Positions 1-8,954 of a stretch of DNA of 64,000 nt are shown here, piece after piece (the first letter of the stretch is position 1; every line of letters starts with the position of its first letter). The DNA is taken from contig NZ_AUCT01000012.1 in the NCBI RefSeq assembly GCF_000429905.1, positions 139,701 through 203,700 on the forward strand. Direction: 5' to 3'. Made by a program: the position numbers and the translations under genes. This stretch comes from Desulfatibacillum aliphaticivorans DSM 15576. GTDB taxonomy: Bacteria > Desulfobacterota > Desulfobacteria > Desulfobacterales > Desulfatibacillaceae. The notes beneath the pieces were generated by a model that did not search any database, was not told the origin of the DNA, and saw only the letters and a program-made list of their open reading frames with translations.

Positions 1-3000
1 CCGAACAGGCCGCCATGGATGGGGGAGTAGTCGTCTCCGGCCATGCCCAGGGATCCATCCATTCTGGCGACGGCCAGGAAGAACCGCCGGAAATCCCCTT
101 GTTTCTCGGCTGTCAGGGAGCCTTTGACATGCCTCGCACAGGAAAAGGCCAGTTCCAGGCCTTCCCGGGCCAGGTCCTCGGCTTCCGGCGACAAATGGAG
201 GAATCCGCCGATGGGGCCGTGATCATTGGCCGCCCTTTCCAGGGCGTAGCGGACGGATTCGTCCCGGGTGTCCTGAAGCAGGATGCTTGCAGCCTCGCCC
301 AGACCAGATTTTGAAGCCCAGGGCGGAAGTATCACCACCGCCGGCATATCTTCATACTTCAGGCGTTTCAGCAACTCCGCGGTCAGCCCGGTTCCTTCGC
401 TGATGACCACGCATACATGATCCTGGGGAAAATCAAAATGCAACCGGTCCGCCGGCGGCAGGGGTTTGATCTTTACGCTGCTGCGCTGCACCGGAGTATT
501 TTCCGCTTCAGGTTGAATGGTGGGCTTTGGCGTTTCGGCTTCCACGGGCACGGATGCGCCGCCGGTTCCGAATTCCAGTTGCGCCTGAACCGGTTTGGCT
601 TTCGCAGGCTTCATGGCCGCGCCCAGCCGGTCCACCACCTGCTGCAAAGTGCGGAGTTCGGCCAATTCGTCCGGGTTGATCTCCGGCAAATTGGGATAGG
701 CGTCCATCATGGCGCCCAGAATCTCCACTCGTTTGATGGAGTCGATGCCAAGGTCCGCCTCCATGTCCATGGACAGCTCCAGCATGGACGCGGGATAGCC
801 CGTCTTTTCGCTTACGGTTTGCAGCATGAATTCCGCCAATTCCTCCAAACCGGGCAGACCGGAGGGTGACGCAGGCTTTGCCTCGGGGGCGTGAGAAACC
901 GGAGTCGGCGCTGCCGGCGGTGCTGGCGCTGCCTGACTGGACGCGCTTTTTTCAAGCCGATCCGCCACCTGCTGCAGGGTGCGAAGATCGGCCAATTCGT
1001 CCGGGTTGATTTCGGGCAAATTGGGATAGGCGTCCATCATGGCGCCAAGGATCTCCACCCGTTTGATGGAGTCAATGCCGAGGTCCGCCTCCATGTCCAT
1101 GGATAGTTCCAGCATGGACGCGGGATAGCCGGTTTTTTCACTCACGACCGACAGCATGAACGTGGCAAGCTGCTCGATGTCCGGCAGATCGGAAGCGGCT
1201 TGTCGCGGCGCCGCAGGCGCGGCCGGAGAGGGTTGGGCGGTGGGCGCCGGCGCCTGGCCCACGCTTTGTTCCAGGCGATCCACCACCTGCTGCAGGGTGC
1301 GGAGGTCGGCCAGTTCGTCCGGGTTGATCTCCGGCAAGTTGGGGTAGGCGTCCATCATGGCGCCAAGGATCTCCACCCGCTTGATGGAGTCGATGCCAAG
1401 ATCCGCCTCCATGTCCATGGATAGCTCCAGCATGGATGCGGGGTAACCCGTTTTTTCGCTCACGATGGACAGCATGAACGTGGCAAGCTGCTCGACGTCC
1501 GGGCCGTTGGCGGCGGTCGTCTGGGGAGCGGGCGCTTCCCGTCTGGGCGGAGTTACCGGCTCAGGCTTTGAGGCTTGATAATCTTCGATGGGCTCCGCCT
1601 TTTTGATTTGCCTGGGAGGCGGAGTCTCCGCTATGACCGGCGCAGCAGGCTTGGGCGCCGTAGGGATCGGAGAGGGCGCCGGAATTTCCGGTTGGACGGG
1701 AAGATTCGGGGCGCTCATAGCGCTATCCCCGCTCAAACGTCCGTTAAGCAGGCCCAGGGCCTGTTCCGTTTCTTTTGTCTGGGCGTCCAGGTATTTCTGA
1801 TGCATGCGCAAAGTATCGCCATGGAGAGAATGGAAGTACTCCATGTTGCGCTGCATGTTTTCGGGCATATCCTGCATGCCCTGGCTGGACATCAGGCCCG
1901 CCTGGCTTTCCATGAGCCGGGCGAAGGCCTGGGTGTATCCTGCGTGATTTTCCAGGCAGCGTTCGTGAGCGGAAAGGGTTTGCCCTTGAAGGTCGAAAAG
2001 CCTTTGTATGACCTGATCCATGCCGTTGGCCGAAGCCGGATTCGCCGCAGGCGCGGGGGAAGCCGCCTTGGGCGCGAAAGCCGCCTCCGGCGCTTTGGGA
2101 GCGGGGGCTGGCGCCGGTGCGGAAGACTGACTGGGTTGTTCGTTTTTCATGACAGTTCTTTCAATGGCAAAGCCGTCCGACAGGGAATCCTGGTAGGCTT
2201 TTCTGGTTTTTTCGCTCACGTAGTTGCTTCCATTGAGTTTGATGTTCAGGGGGCTTTGCTTTTTCGCTCTTTTAGGCATGGGGCGCTGGAACGGATCGAT
2301 GTCCCGGGCTAGCACGCCCGCCACGCGAAGCTGGGCCGCGGCCTTGGCCAAGTCCCCGCCTCCCTGGGGGTCGCCCTTGTCCAGGGCAATCGCCATATGA
2401 GGCTTGTCCTTGAGGATGACGCCCACCAGGCTGGTGAGCACGTTTTTCGGCCCAAATTCCACAAAGACCCTGGCGCCTGCGGCGTACATGTTTTCTATTT
2501 GCCTGGAAAAGCGCACGGGGTTGAGGATGTGCTCGCCCATCATGCGGGCGATGGCTTGGGAATCCTGGGGAAAAGGCTCGGCCGTTGTGTTGGAGTACAC
2601 AGGGATGTTTGGAGTTTGCACCTTAACCGAAGCTATGGCCTTGGCGAAAGGCTCAGCGGCGTGCCCGACCAGGGGCGTGTGAAAAGCCGCAGAGACTTTT
2701 AACGGTACGGTGCGGAATCCGGCTTTTTTCAGGGATTGGGCGGCGTCCTTGATCGCCGGGGTCGAGCCGGCGCAGACAACCTGTTTGGGGGAGTTGAAAT
2801 TGGCGATCTGCACTCCGTCCAAAGCGTCCACATGCTCCTTGATCTTTTCCACATTCCCCATGACGGCCAGCATGGCGCCGGGGTCGAAGCCCTCCGCGTC
2901 CGGCTTGGCCATGGCCTTGCCCCGGGCGTGGGCCAGGGTGTAGAAAGCCTGATCGTCCAAAACGCCCGATGCCCAGAGGGCCGTAATTTCGCCAAAACTG

Positions 3001-5048
3001 TGTCCGGCGCAAAAATCCGGCTGAAGCCCGGCGCGTTTCAGAATATTGAACAAACCGGCGGAGTAAGCGCCAATGGCGGGTTGGGCGAACCGGGTATTGT
3101 TTAAGACCTCTTTCTTCTTTTTATCCTCTTTTGGGTCAAAGCACGGTTTGGGGAAAACAGCCTGGGTCAAGGGGGCTTCGCCTGCTGCATGAAAAACCCT
3201 GTCCACGCCTTCAAAGGCGGCCAGCGCCTGGGGATATCCCAAAGACGCCTCCCGGCCCATGTTCACGTATTGGGAGCCCTGGCCGGAAAACAAGGCGGCG
3301 ACCTTGGCGTCGGGAGACAAAGCCCTGGGGCCGAAAAACACTCCATGGGGCAAGGTCCAGGCCTTGGCCGCTCCATTTTCCTCCAAAGCGGATAGAGCTT
3401 GCTTTAAAAGCTCCTGAGCCTCTTCCACGGTGCGGGCGGCGAAGCCCACCCGGGGATGGCTGGACGGAATCTCCCCGGCCCAGGCCGCAGCCAGGGCGTC
3501 GAAATCCTCCTGGGCTTCCAGGTTTGCCAATGCGTTTTTGCAAGCGGCCTGCAACTCTTCTCCGGTGGAAGCATGCAGGACGATCGTACGGGGCATGCGG
3601 TGAATGCGGTATTCCTTTTCCTCCGCCTTGGGAGCTTCCTCCAGAATAAAATGAAAGTTGGAGCCTCCGAACCCGAAGGCGCTCACCGAGGCCCGCCGGG
3701 GCATTCCGTTGGACAAGGCCCAGGGCCGCGCCGTCGTGTTGATGTAAAAGGGAGAGTCCTCCATGCCCAGCTTGGGATTGGGCTTTGTGACGTTGATGGT
3801 CGGGGGCAGAATTTTGTGATGCAGGGCCAGAGCCGCCTTGATGAAGCCGGCGGTTCCGGCGGCGGTCTTGGTATGCCCGATCTGGGACTTAACGCTGCCG
3901 ATGGCGATGACGCCTTTTTCCTGGGTTTCCTCACCAAACACGCTTTTCAGGGCGGTGAACTCGGCCATGTCGCCAGCCACCGTGCCTGTGGCGTGCGCTT
4001 CCACCAATCCAATGGCGGCGGGGGAGAATCCGGCGTCCCGATAGGCGCGTTTGAGGGCCCTGGCCTGGCCTTCGGGCCTGGGGGCGTAGATGCTTTTAAA
4101 GCGTCCGTCGCTGGAGGCGCCCACGCCTTTGATCACCGCGTAGATGCGGTCGTTGTCCCGCTGGGCGTCCTCCAGGCGTTTTAACAAAACCATGCCCACG
4201 CCCTCGCCTATAAGGATGCCGTCGGAATTTTCGTCAAATGGCGAGCAGTATTCCTTTTTGCTCAGGGCCGGCGTCTTGGCGAAGCATAAATACATGAAAG
4301 GCGAGTTGTCCGTGTCCACCCCGCCGGTGATCATCATGTCGCTTCGGCCTTCCGCAAGATCGCTTACGGCCATTTTCATGGCGGCCAAAGACCCGCCGCA
4401 GGCGGCGTCCAGCACACAGTTCATCCCGCCCAAATCCAGACGATTGGCCACCCGGCCGGCGATGACGTTGCCCAGCATGCCGGGGAAGGAATTCTCCTCC
4501 CAGGGAATATAAGCCTTTTTGATTTTATCCACGATGGCGTTTGCTTCGTCTTCGGAAAGCCCGCTTTTGGTCAGAACCTCTTTCCAGACCGGATACTGGA
4601 GCCTGCTGGTGAGAGGCAGGTAAAGTTTTTGTCCTCCGCCCACGCCCAGGGTGACTCCCACCCGGGACCGGTCCTGGCCCTTGTTGTACCCGGCGTCCTC
4701 CATGACCTCCCGGGCCACGATCAACGCCAGCAACTGGGATACGTCCGTCACCTCCAATATATTGGGCGGCAGTCCGAACTCCATGGGGTCGAAATCGATT
4801 TCAGGAAGAAAGCCCCCTACCCGGCTGTAGGTCTTGTCCGGAGCTGCGGGGTCGGGATCGTAATAATCCGAAATCTTCCAGCGGTCTTCCGGAACCGGGG
4901 TGATGGAGTCGATTTCGTGGAGTATATTCTCCCAATACTGGAACAGATTGGAGGCTCCGGGAAAAATGGAAGCCATTCCAATGACCGCAATGGGATTTTT
5001 CCGGAGAAGGGACTGAAGCTCTCTTGTTTCGGGGTTTTCCCCTGGCAT
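1..5048 (-). CDS. pfaA: PfaA-type iterative fatty-acid/polyketide synthase (C-terminal part lies beyond the left edge)
   Basis: Large multidomain synthase that should build a polyunsaturated or other secondary fatty acid from malonyl units. From the ATG at 5048 about 1,682 codons are open to the left edge. The order is ketosynthase (C217 in DAACGGS, H352 in EAHATGT, H392 in GHTKTAAG), acyltransferase (S684 in GHSFGE), a Pro/Ala-rich linker, three tandem acyl-carrier domains (phosphopantetheine serines S1221, S1327 and S1437, each in LGIDSIKR), and the start of a reductase-like region. KS-AT-ACPn followed by KR is the PfaA order in PUFA synthases of marine bacteria and in 'secondary lipid' synthases known from Deltaproteobacteria. 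pfaB/C/D partners would lie to the left, which cannot be seen. A TetR gene 89 bp upstream probably controls it. The family call is firm; the product is not predictable. Confidence 0.93.
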   Translation of the reverse strand, partial: MPGENPETRELQSLLRKNPIAVIGMASIFPGASNLFQYWENILHEIDSITPVPEDRWKISDYYDPDPAAPDKTYSRVGGFLPEIDFDPMEFGLPPNILEVTDVSQLLALIVAREVMEDAGYNKGQDRSRVGVTLGVGGGQKLYLPLTSRLQYPVWKEVLTKSGLSEDEANAIVDKIKKAYIPWEENSFPGMLGNVIAGRVANRLDLGGMNCVLDAACGGSLAAMKMAVSDLAEGRSDMMITGGVDTDNSPFMYLCFAKTPALSKKEYCSPFDENSDGILIGEGVGMVLLKRLEDAQRDNDRIYAVIKGVGASSDGRFKSIYAPRPEGQARALKRAYRDAGFSPAAIGLVEAHATGTVAGDMAEFTALKSVFGEETQEKGVIAIGSVKSQIGHTKTAAGTAGFIKAALALHHKILPPTINVTKPNPKLGMEDSPFYINTTARPWALSNGMPRRASVSAFGFGGSNFHFILEEAPKAEEKEYRIHRMPRTIVLHASTGEELQAACKNALANLEAQEDFDALAAAWAGEIPSSHPRVGFAARTVEEAQELLKQALSALEENGAAKAWTLPHGVFFGPRALSPDAKVAALFSGQGSQYVNMGREASLGYPQALAAFEGVDRVFHAAGEAPLTQAVFPKPCFDPKEDKKKKEVLNNTRFAQPAIGAYSAGLFNILKRAGLQPDFCAGHSFGEITALWASGVLDDQAFYTLAHARGKAMAKPDAEGFDPGAMLAVMGNVEKIKEHVDALDGVQIANFNSPKQVVCAGSTPAIKDAAQSLKKAGFRTVPLKVSAAFHTPLVGHAAEPFAKAIASVKVQTPNIPVYSNTTAEPFPQDSQAIARMMGEHILNPVRFSRQIENMYAAGARVFVEFGPKNVLTSLVGVILKDKPHMAIALDKGDPQGGGDLAKAAAQLRVAGVLARDIDPFQRPMPKRAKKQSPLNIKLNGSNYVSEKTRKAYQDSLSDGFAIERTVMKNEQPSQSSAPAPAPAPKAPEAAFAPKAASPAPAANPASANGMDQVIQRLFDLQGQTLSAHERCLENHAGYTQAFARLMESQAGLMSSQGMQDMPENMQRNMEYFHSLHGDTLRMHQKYLDAQTKETEQALGLLNGRLSGDSAMSAPNLPVQPEIPAPSPIPTAPKPAAPVIAETPPPRQIKKAEPIEDYQASKPEPVTPPRREAPAPQTTAANGPDVEQLATFMLSIVSEKTGYPASMLELSMDMEADLGIDSIKRVEILGAMMDAYPNLPEINPDELADLRTLQQVVDRLEQSVGQAPAPTAQPSPAAPAAPRQAASDLPDIEQLATFMLSVVSEKTGYPASMLELSMDMEADLGIDSIKRVEILGAMMDAYPNLPEINPDELADLRTLQQVADRLEKSASSQAAPAPPAAPTPVSHAPEAKPASPSGLPGLEELAEFMLQTVSEKTGYPASMLELSMDMEADLGIDSIKRVEILGAMMDAYPNLPEINPDELAELRTLQQVVDRLGAAMKPAKAKPVQAQLEFGTGGASVPVEAETPKPTIQPEAENTPVQRSSVKIKPLPPADRLHFDFPQDHVCVVISEGTGLTAELLKRLKYEDMPAVVILPPWASKSGLGEAASILLQDTRDESVRYALERAANDHGPIGGFLHLSPEAEDLAREGLELAFSCARHVKGSLTAEKQGDFRRFFLAVARMDGSLGMAGDDYSPIHGGLF
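632..1460 (-). repeat. Three near-identical tandem ACP-coding units within pfaA
   Basis: Units at about 632-815, 964-1145 and 1280-1460 encode almost the same carrier domain, with the SIKRVEILGAMMDAYPNLPE core invariant in all three. They are separated by Ala/Pro-rich linkers that differ. Near-identity at DNA level suggests recent duplication or gene conversion. ACP copy number is variable in this family and can affect yield. Confidence 0.9.
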
Positions 5049-5137
5049 AATATCGACCTCGTTGCCGGGCTAAACGTCAAATTACTAGTTACATCGTGTT
5101 TTTGTTTAAAACCGATTACGGCCGCGTAAAAATTTGA

Positions 5138-5791
5138 TTATTTTCGCACGGCCTTGAGTACGATTTTAATCACATCCGCCGCCACTCCCCCCTCCAGACT
5201 CTGCCCTACCAAATTAAACAGGGATCCGTCCAGCTTTTGAAACAAGCCGGCAAACTCCTGGCTTTCCGTCCAGGCGGCTTCTACATTTTTGTGGATTGAA
5301 AGGGAGCACATGATCATGAGATAGAGGACAATTCCATCCACTCGTTCAAAAAATCCCATCCTTTCCCCTTCATTAAGAATTGCGACTAGTAATCCGTAAA
5401 TCTGGACCAAATCGCTCACCACCGTTTCAGGCAATCCCTGCCCGTTTGCAGACACGGCCGACATCATGACGGCGGGCAGGGGAGGATGCTTCTCCACGGT
5501 TTCCGCAATGCCCAGAATGTAGGATTTCAGCTTTTCTTCAGGGCTTTGGTCCGGCTGGAGCCGTTCGTTAATCCGGGACAGCGCGTCCTGGATGACTTCG
5601 TGCAGCACCAGCCCGTACAGGGACTCCTTGTCCCCCACGTGGTAGTAAATGCTTGCTTTGTTTACGCCTGCGGTTTTGGCGATTTCGTCCACGCTGGCGC
5701 CGGCGAATCCCCCTTGGGCGAACGCCTGGGTGGCGCCTTCAATTATTCGTCGGACCGTTTCGCTCTGTCCTTTAGAGGTGTTTCCTCGCAT
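5138..5791 (-). CDS. TetR/AcrR-family transcriptional regulator
   Basis: A 217-residue TetR-type repressor. The N-terminal helix-turn-helix spans about residues 10-57 (DEIAKTAGVNKASIYYHV is the typical recognition region). The C-terminal ligand-binding half has no motif that names its effector. It ends 89 bp before pfaA on the same strand, so it is probably cotranscribed with pfaA, and the palindromic operator at 5924-5954 lies upstream of its start. Regulators of this type next to lipid synthases often sense acyl-CoA, but nothing in the sequence shows that here. Confidence 0.9.
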   Translation of the reverse strand: MRGNTSKGQSETVRRIIEGATQAFAQGGFAGASVDEIAKTAGVNKASIYYHVGDKESLYGLVLHEVIQDALSRINERLQPDQSPEEKLKSYILGIAETVEKHPPLPAVMMSAVSANGQGLPETVVSDLVQIYGLLVAILNEGERMGFFERVDGIVLYLMIMCSLSIHKNVEAAWTESQEFAGLFQKLDGSLFNLVGQSLEGGVAADVIKIVLKAVRK

Positions 5792-5923
5792 ATAAAGGCT
5801 CCTATGTAAAAAAAACGTAAAACTGAAATGCAGGGTGAAAACGGCGTTAAATTATATCGAAAAAGGATTTGCAAAGGCCGGAGGGCCGTTTTGAAGCGGA
5901 TTAGGTTGCAACGGCGATTTTTA

Positions 5924-5954
5924 ACTAACCGTTTGGTTAAACTAAATGGTTAGT
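5924..5954. promoter_or_regulatory. Candidate TetR operator
   Basis: ACTAACC at 5924 and GGTTAGT at 5948 form an inverted repeat, and a third GGTTA at 5935 makes an inner palindrome (TAACC-4 nt-GGTTA). A plus-strand TATAAT follows at 5954. The site lies 130-160 bp upstream of the TetR start and fits autoregulation; it could also act on the rightward transcript. Confidence 0.6.
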
Positions 5955-6087
5955 ATAATGAACGCGCCTTGGAAGTCAATCTTTTTTTTCCGGCGCTTTG
6001 CTGCACCGGAATTCGATCTTCTACGTCTGTTTAAAATAAACCGTAATTTTTAGGATATTTTTATGCTAAGAAGAGCGATTTTTTTCC

Positions 6088-6116
6088 TTGACGCCGGGGA
6101 ATAGAAAATTTAATAC
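6088..6116 (+). promoter_or_regulatory. Possible sigma-70 promoter for the 6260 gene
   Basis: TTGACG at 6088 is followed 17 bp later by TAATAC at 6111; a better -10 match, TTTAAT, would leave a spacer of 15. The rest of 5955-6259 is AT-rich and shows nothing else I can name. Confidence 0.35.
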
Positions 6117-6259
6117 TTCCTTAAAATACTATAAAAATATCATTTTCATTCCCCCCACAGACGCATCAGATCCTTCCATCCCTGGCATGGGTGAAAAGAT
6201 AACCGCCGACTTATAAACGCCGGATTAAAACCAGAGTTGTGTAAACAGGAGCCAATCCC

Positions 6260-7135
6260 ATGATCAAGCCATTCATGAAGGTTTCGCTGTTCGGAAGCGT
6301 TATTTCGGTGCTTGCAATAGGTCTTTTGCTGGCCGCCCCTGTCCATGCCCGTTTGGAGAGCGTTGATGACAAAACCCTTGCCGAGATTCGGGCGCAGGCG
6401 CTCATGAGTTTTGCCATAGAGTCTCGCAGCGTCCACACTTCAGACGCCGCATGGTTTTGGCAGGACGACGGGTATGTGGATTATGACGTATTCGTGGTCA
6501 AGCTGGATGAAGAGGTCGCCATTTCAAACTTGAGTATGAGTCGGCTCAGCGCCGGGTACTATCATGACGGGGACGGCTACGGGTGGGATATAGACATGAG
6601 CGGGGACGACGGCGTGGTCCTTGGCGCTGACGGTTATCCCCTTACTTTCAACGGGCTTCGCATTGAAGTGGCCGTAGATGACGCCGACTCGGCCAATCCC
6701 AATATTTTGTTCATTCGATTCGGCACGGACGATATTTCGGGAAGGCTGAGGGCTGCGGACTCCGGGCTGCTCACATTCGGGGGCTCCATCCAGACCTTGA
6801 GCGTGGACGGGCATATCGAAAGCATCCTGGCCGCCACTGCGGACCCCAACGGCCATCGTATAGAAACGGCATGGGCGTACATAGGAGGACTTCTCCCCAT
6901 ATTGTTAAACTTGAACAACGTGGAATACATTGATTTTGGAAATACGGGGGATGGGATCGGGGCGTCTGATTTTTACCTCTCCTTTGCCAATTTGATCACG
7001 GATTCCAGGGGCGAGACGAACGCCAATTCGGCTTTTAACGCCAATGAAAGCGGGGCGACCCACATTCCCGGCCAGGGCGTTTGGCTGCATTTTCAACAAA
7101 CGTTCGTCCAGGCCCTGTTAAACGTCAAAAAATAG
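6260..7135 (+). CDS. Exported protein of unknown function
   Basis: A 291-residue protein with a clear signal peptide (hydrophobic stretch about residues 8-25, cleavage near PVHA). The ATG has AGGAG about 8 bp upstream. The mature N-terminus carries DDKTLAEIRAQ, which resembles the short D-x-x-L-x-x-V/I-x-x-Q motif found just after the signal peptide in some secreted proteins of Gram-negative bacteria; the next gene has DPELDSVYGQTGL at the same place. The rest is Asp/Gly-rich and probably beta-rich (several DxDG stretches). It is followed 86 bp later by the related-looking gene at 7222. I do not recognise a function; cell-surface or periplasmic location is inferred. Confidence 0.75.
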   Translation: MIKPFMKVSLFGSVISVLAIGLLLAAPVHARLESVDDKTLAEIRAQALMSFAIESRSVHTSDAAWFWQDDGYVDYDVFVVKLDEEVAISNLSMSRLSAGYYHDGDGYGWDIDMSGDDGVVLGADGYPLTFNGLRIEVAVDDADSANPNILFIRFGTDDISGRLRAADSGLLTFGGSIQTLSVDGHIESILAATADPNGHRIETAWAYIGGLLPILLNLNNVEYIDFGNTGDGIGASDFYLSFANLITDSRGETNANSAFNANESGATHIPGQGVWLHFQQTFVQALLNVKK

Positions 7136-7221
7136 GGCAAGCCGGCGGGCGCTTGAAGAAGCGGGGCGCCCACGCCCTCCCCCAAAAAGCCCAAGGTACG
7201 GAACCTCTGAAGGAGATCGAC

Positions 7222-8034
7222 ATGAAATGGAGAATCCTGGTTTTTTCTGCATTATTAACATTCCTGGCAGCCTTGCCCTTCTCCGAAGCCCGCATGACCG
7301 CCGCTTCCGATCCGGAGCTTGATTCCGTCTACGGCCAAACCGGCCTTACTATTGTTTTGCCTTTGAATGTTACGGCTGATTACGTCACCTACACAAATAC
7401 GGATGACGGATCCTCCCTTGAGTGCCAAAACGCAGCCTGGGACGACGGGTCAGGGGGCGTGATAAACATTCCCGGGGGCATGGCGCTGGACATTTGTACG
7501 GACGGCGATCGCAGCTTTTTGAAATACACTTTGTCCGAAACGCTGACGCAAGGAGACGGCAGATACCTGACCACAACGTCCATGGAGCTAAACGGAACCT
7601 ACGCCGGAAGCCTGGCCTTGGAAAATCTCAGAAACTCGGAGTCCTATCTCATGATCGGAAGCCATACGGACGGCTCCACGGGCGTGGATATGAGGTTGGA
7701 GGCGGGCCTGTCCCTGGGAAGCCTGGCCTACGAAATCGCCGGAAACGAACTCGCCTTTGAGGGAATGTTTTTAAGCCTGTACCCTGGAGGCACGGCCCAA
7801 AATCCATCCATGGGCGCCGGCCGGGCCGTTATCGGAGCAACCTCCTCCTGGGCGCAATTGGATATAGGCTCGAATTCCAGCGACTCGTGCCTGTTAATGA
7901 CTATCCCTGTTGAGGGAACCCTCAGGGTGAACACAATAAACTTTTGCGGACAGGATTGGGGAGCGGCCGCTTTGGACGACATGAACGGAACCATCCAGGT
8001 TCGGGCGCCGGCTGGCGCAACGTGGCAATATTGA
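7222..8034 (+). CDS. Exported protein of unknown function, companion of the 6260 gene
   Basis: A 270-residue protein. The ATG at 7222 is chosen over in-frame upstream starts because AAGGAG precedes it by 6 bp and a signal peptide follows at once (hydrophobic about residues 5-20, cleavage near SEA). The mature start has DPELDSVYGQTGLTI, the same placement and shape of motif as in the upstream protein. The rest is Gly/Ser/Thr-rich with a few cysteines (for example DICTDGDR and SDSCLLM), as in extracellular beta proteins. A hairpin follows at 8047. Function unknown. Confidence 0.75.
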   Translation: MKWRILVFSALLTFLAALPFSEARMTAASDPELDSVYGQTGLTIVLPLNVTADYVTYTNTDDGSSLECQNAAWDDGSGGVINIPGGMALDICTDGDRSFLKYTLSETLTQGDGRYLTTTSMELNGTYAGSLALENLRNSESYLMIGSHTDGSTGVDMRLEAGLSLGSLAYEIAGNELAFEGMFLSLYPGGTAQNPSMGAGRAVIGATSSWAQLDIGSNSSDSCLLMTIPVEGTLRVNTINFCGQDWGAAALDDMNGTIQVRAPAGATWQY

Positions 8035-8046
8035 TCCGAAAGACAT

Positions 8047-8076
8047 GAGAGCCCTCTTTGCCCCCCGGCTCTCTTT
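8047..8076 (+). terminator. Candidate terminator after the 7222 gene
   Basis: GAGAGCC (8047-8053) pairs with GGCTCTC (8067-8073) across a 13-nt loop and is followed by a short T run. The stem is modest, so read-through into the TPR gene is possible. Confidence 0.45.
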
Positions 8077-8097
8077 ATACAAACGGTGGAATGGAAC

Positions 8098-8688
8098 ATG
8101 ATACTCAACCTAAAATGGGTTAGACAATTCTTAAAACCCAAAATACTTGTTAAATACGCCGCGGCCATCGCCGTGATCGTTTTCTGCGCCTTGTGTCTCA
8201 GCGGAGGAGGCGCAGGCGCAGACCTGGAAAGGCTGGATACAAAAGCCAGCCGCGCCTTTCATGCCGGGGATTTTGATGCGGCAAGGAGCCTTTGCGTTCA
8301 GTTTCTGCAAAAAACCGAACAAAACTACGGGGCCTTTCATCCAAACACAGTGGCGGCTCTGAATAACCTGGCGCTCGTAATGCATGCCCAGGGAAAATTT
8401 TCCCAGGCAATTGCATTGTTGGAACAAGCGCTGCGGGTGAATAAAACCATCCTTGACAATGAAGATCCAAGGTTGGCGGTTTCCTACGCCAATCTGGCCT
8501 TTGCCAATGAAAAAAACGGAAACGCGGCAAAAGCCGCCCTGCTGTATAAACACGCTTTGGCCATCGCCGAAATTTCCATGCCTCCGGATCACCCTTATCA
8601 ACAATTCATAAAAGAGAGATTGGTTCGCCTGGCGTCCGCCCCCTCGTCTGCCCATGACGAAACGGATTATAAGGTGAAGGATGTATAA
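8098..8688 (+). CDS. Exported tetratricopeptide-repeat protein
   Basis: A 196-residue protein with a basic N-terminus and one hydrophobic segment (about residues 16-40) that is a signal peptide or anchor. Two or three TPR units follow, with typical signatures such as AALNNLALVMHAQGKF and AVSYANLAFANEKNG, of the kinesin-light-chain-like 42-residue type. ATG 8098 is preferred because GGTGGA lies 7 bp upstream; a GTG at 8086 would add four residues. TPRs bind partner proteins; the partner may be one of the two exported proteins upstream, but this is only context. Confidence 0.75.
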   Translation: MILNLKWVRQFLKPKILVKYAAAIAVIVFCALCLSGGGAGADLERLDTKASRAFHAGDFDAARSLCVQFLQKTEQNYGAFHPNTVAALNNLALVMHAQGKFSQAIALLEQALRVNKTILDNEDPRLAVSYANLAFANEKNGNAAKAALLYKHALAIAEISMPPDHPYQQFIKERLVRLASAPSSAHDETDYKVKDV

Positions 8689-8954
8689 CTCTTTAGACGA
8701 AAGGGCCGGCGGGTGCGCGGGGGATTTGTCCCGGCTTGGCAGGATTGCCTCTTTATCTTGACCTTGCCCGCGCCATGAACCTTTCCGTCAAAAACAACCG
8801 TTGCAGCCTGGAAAACCCGTCCATTCAAATTCAGGAGGATTGACAAATATCGTCCATGGCGCTAAAAAGTTATAAAAAATAACTGCGGATAAAAATTTCC
8901 ATCACAATTCATTTAACGCTACGCCAATTACGCTTGATTTTATGGGGGGGGACC

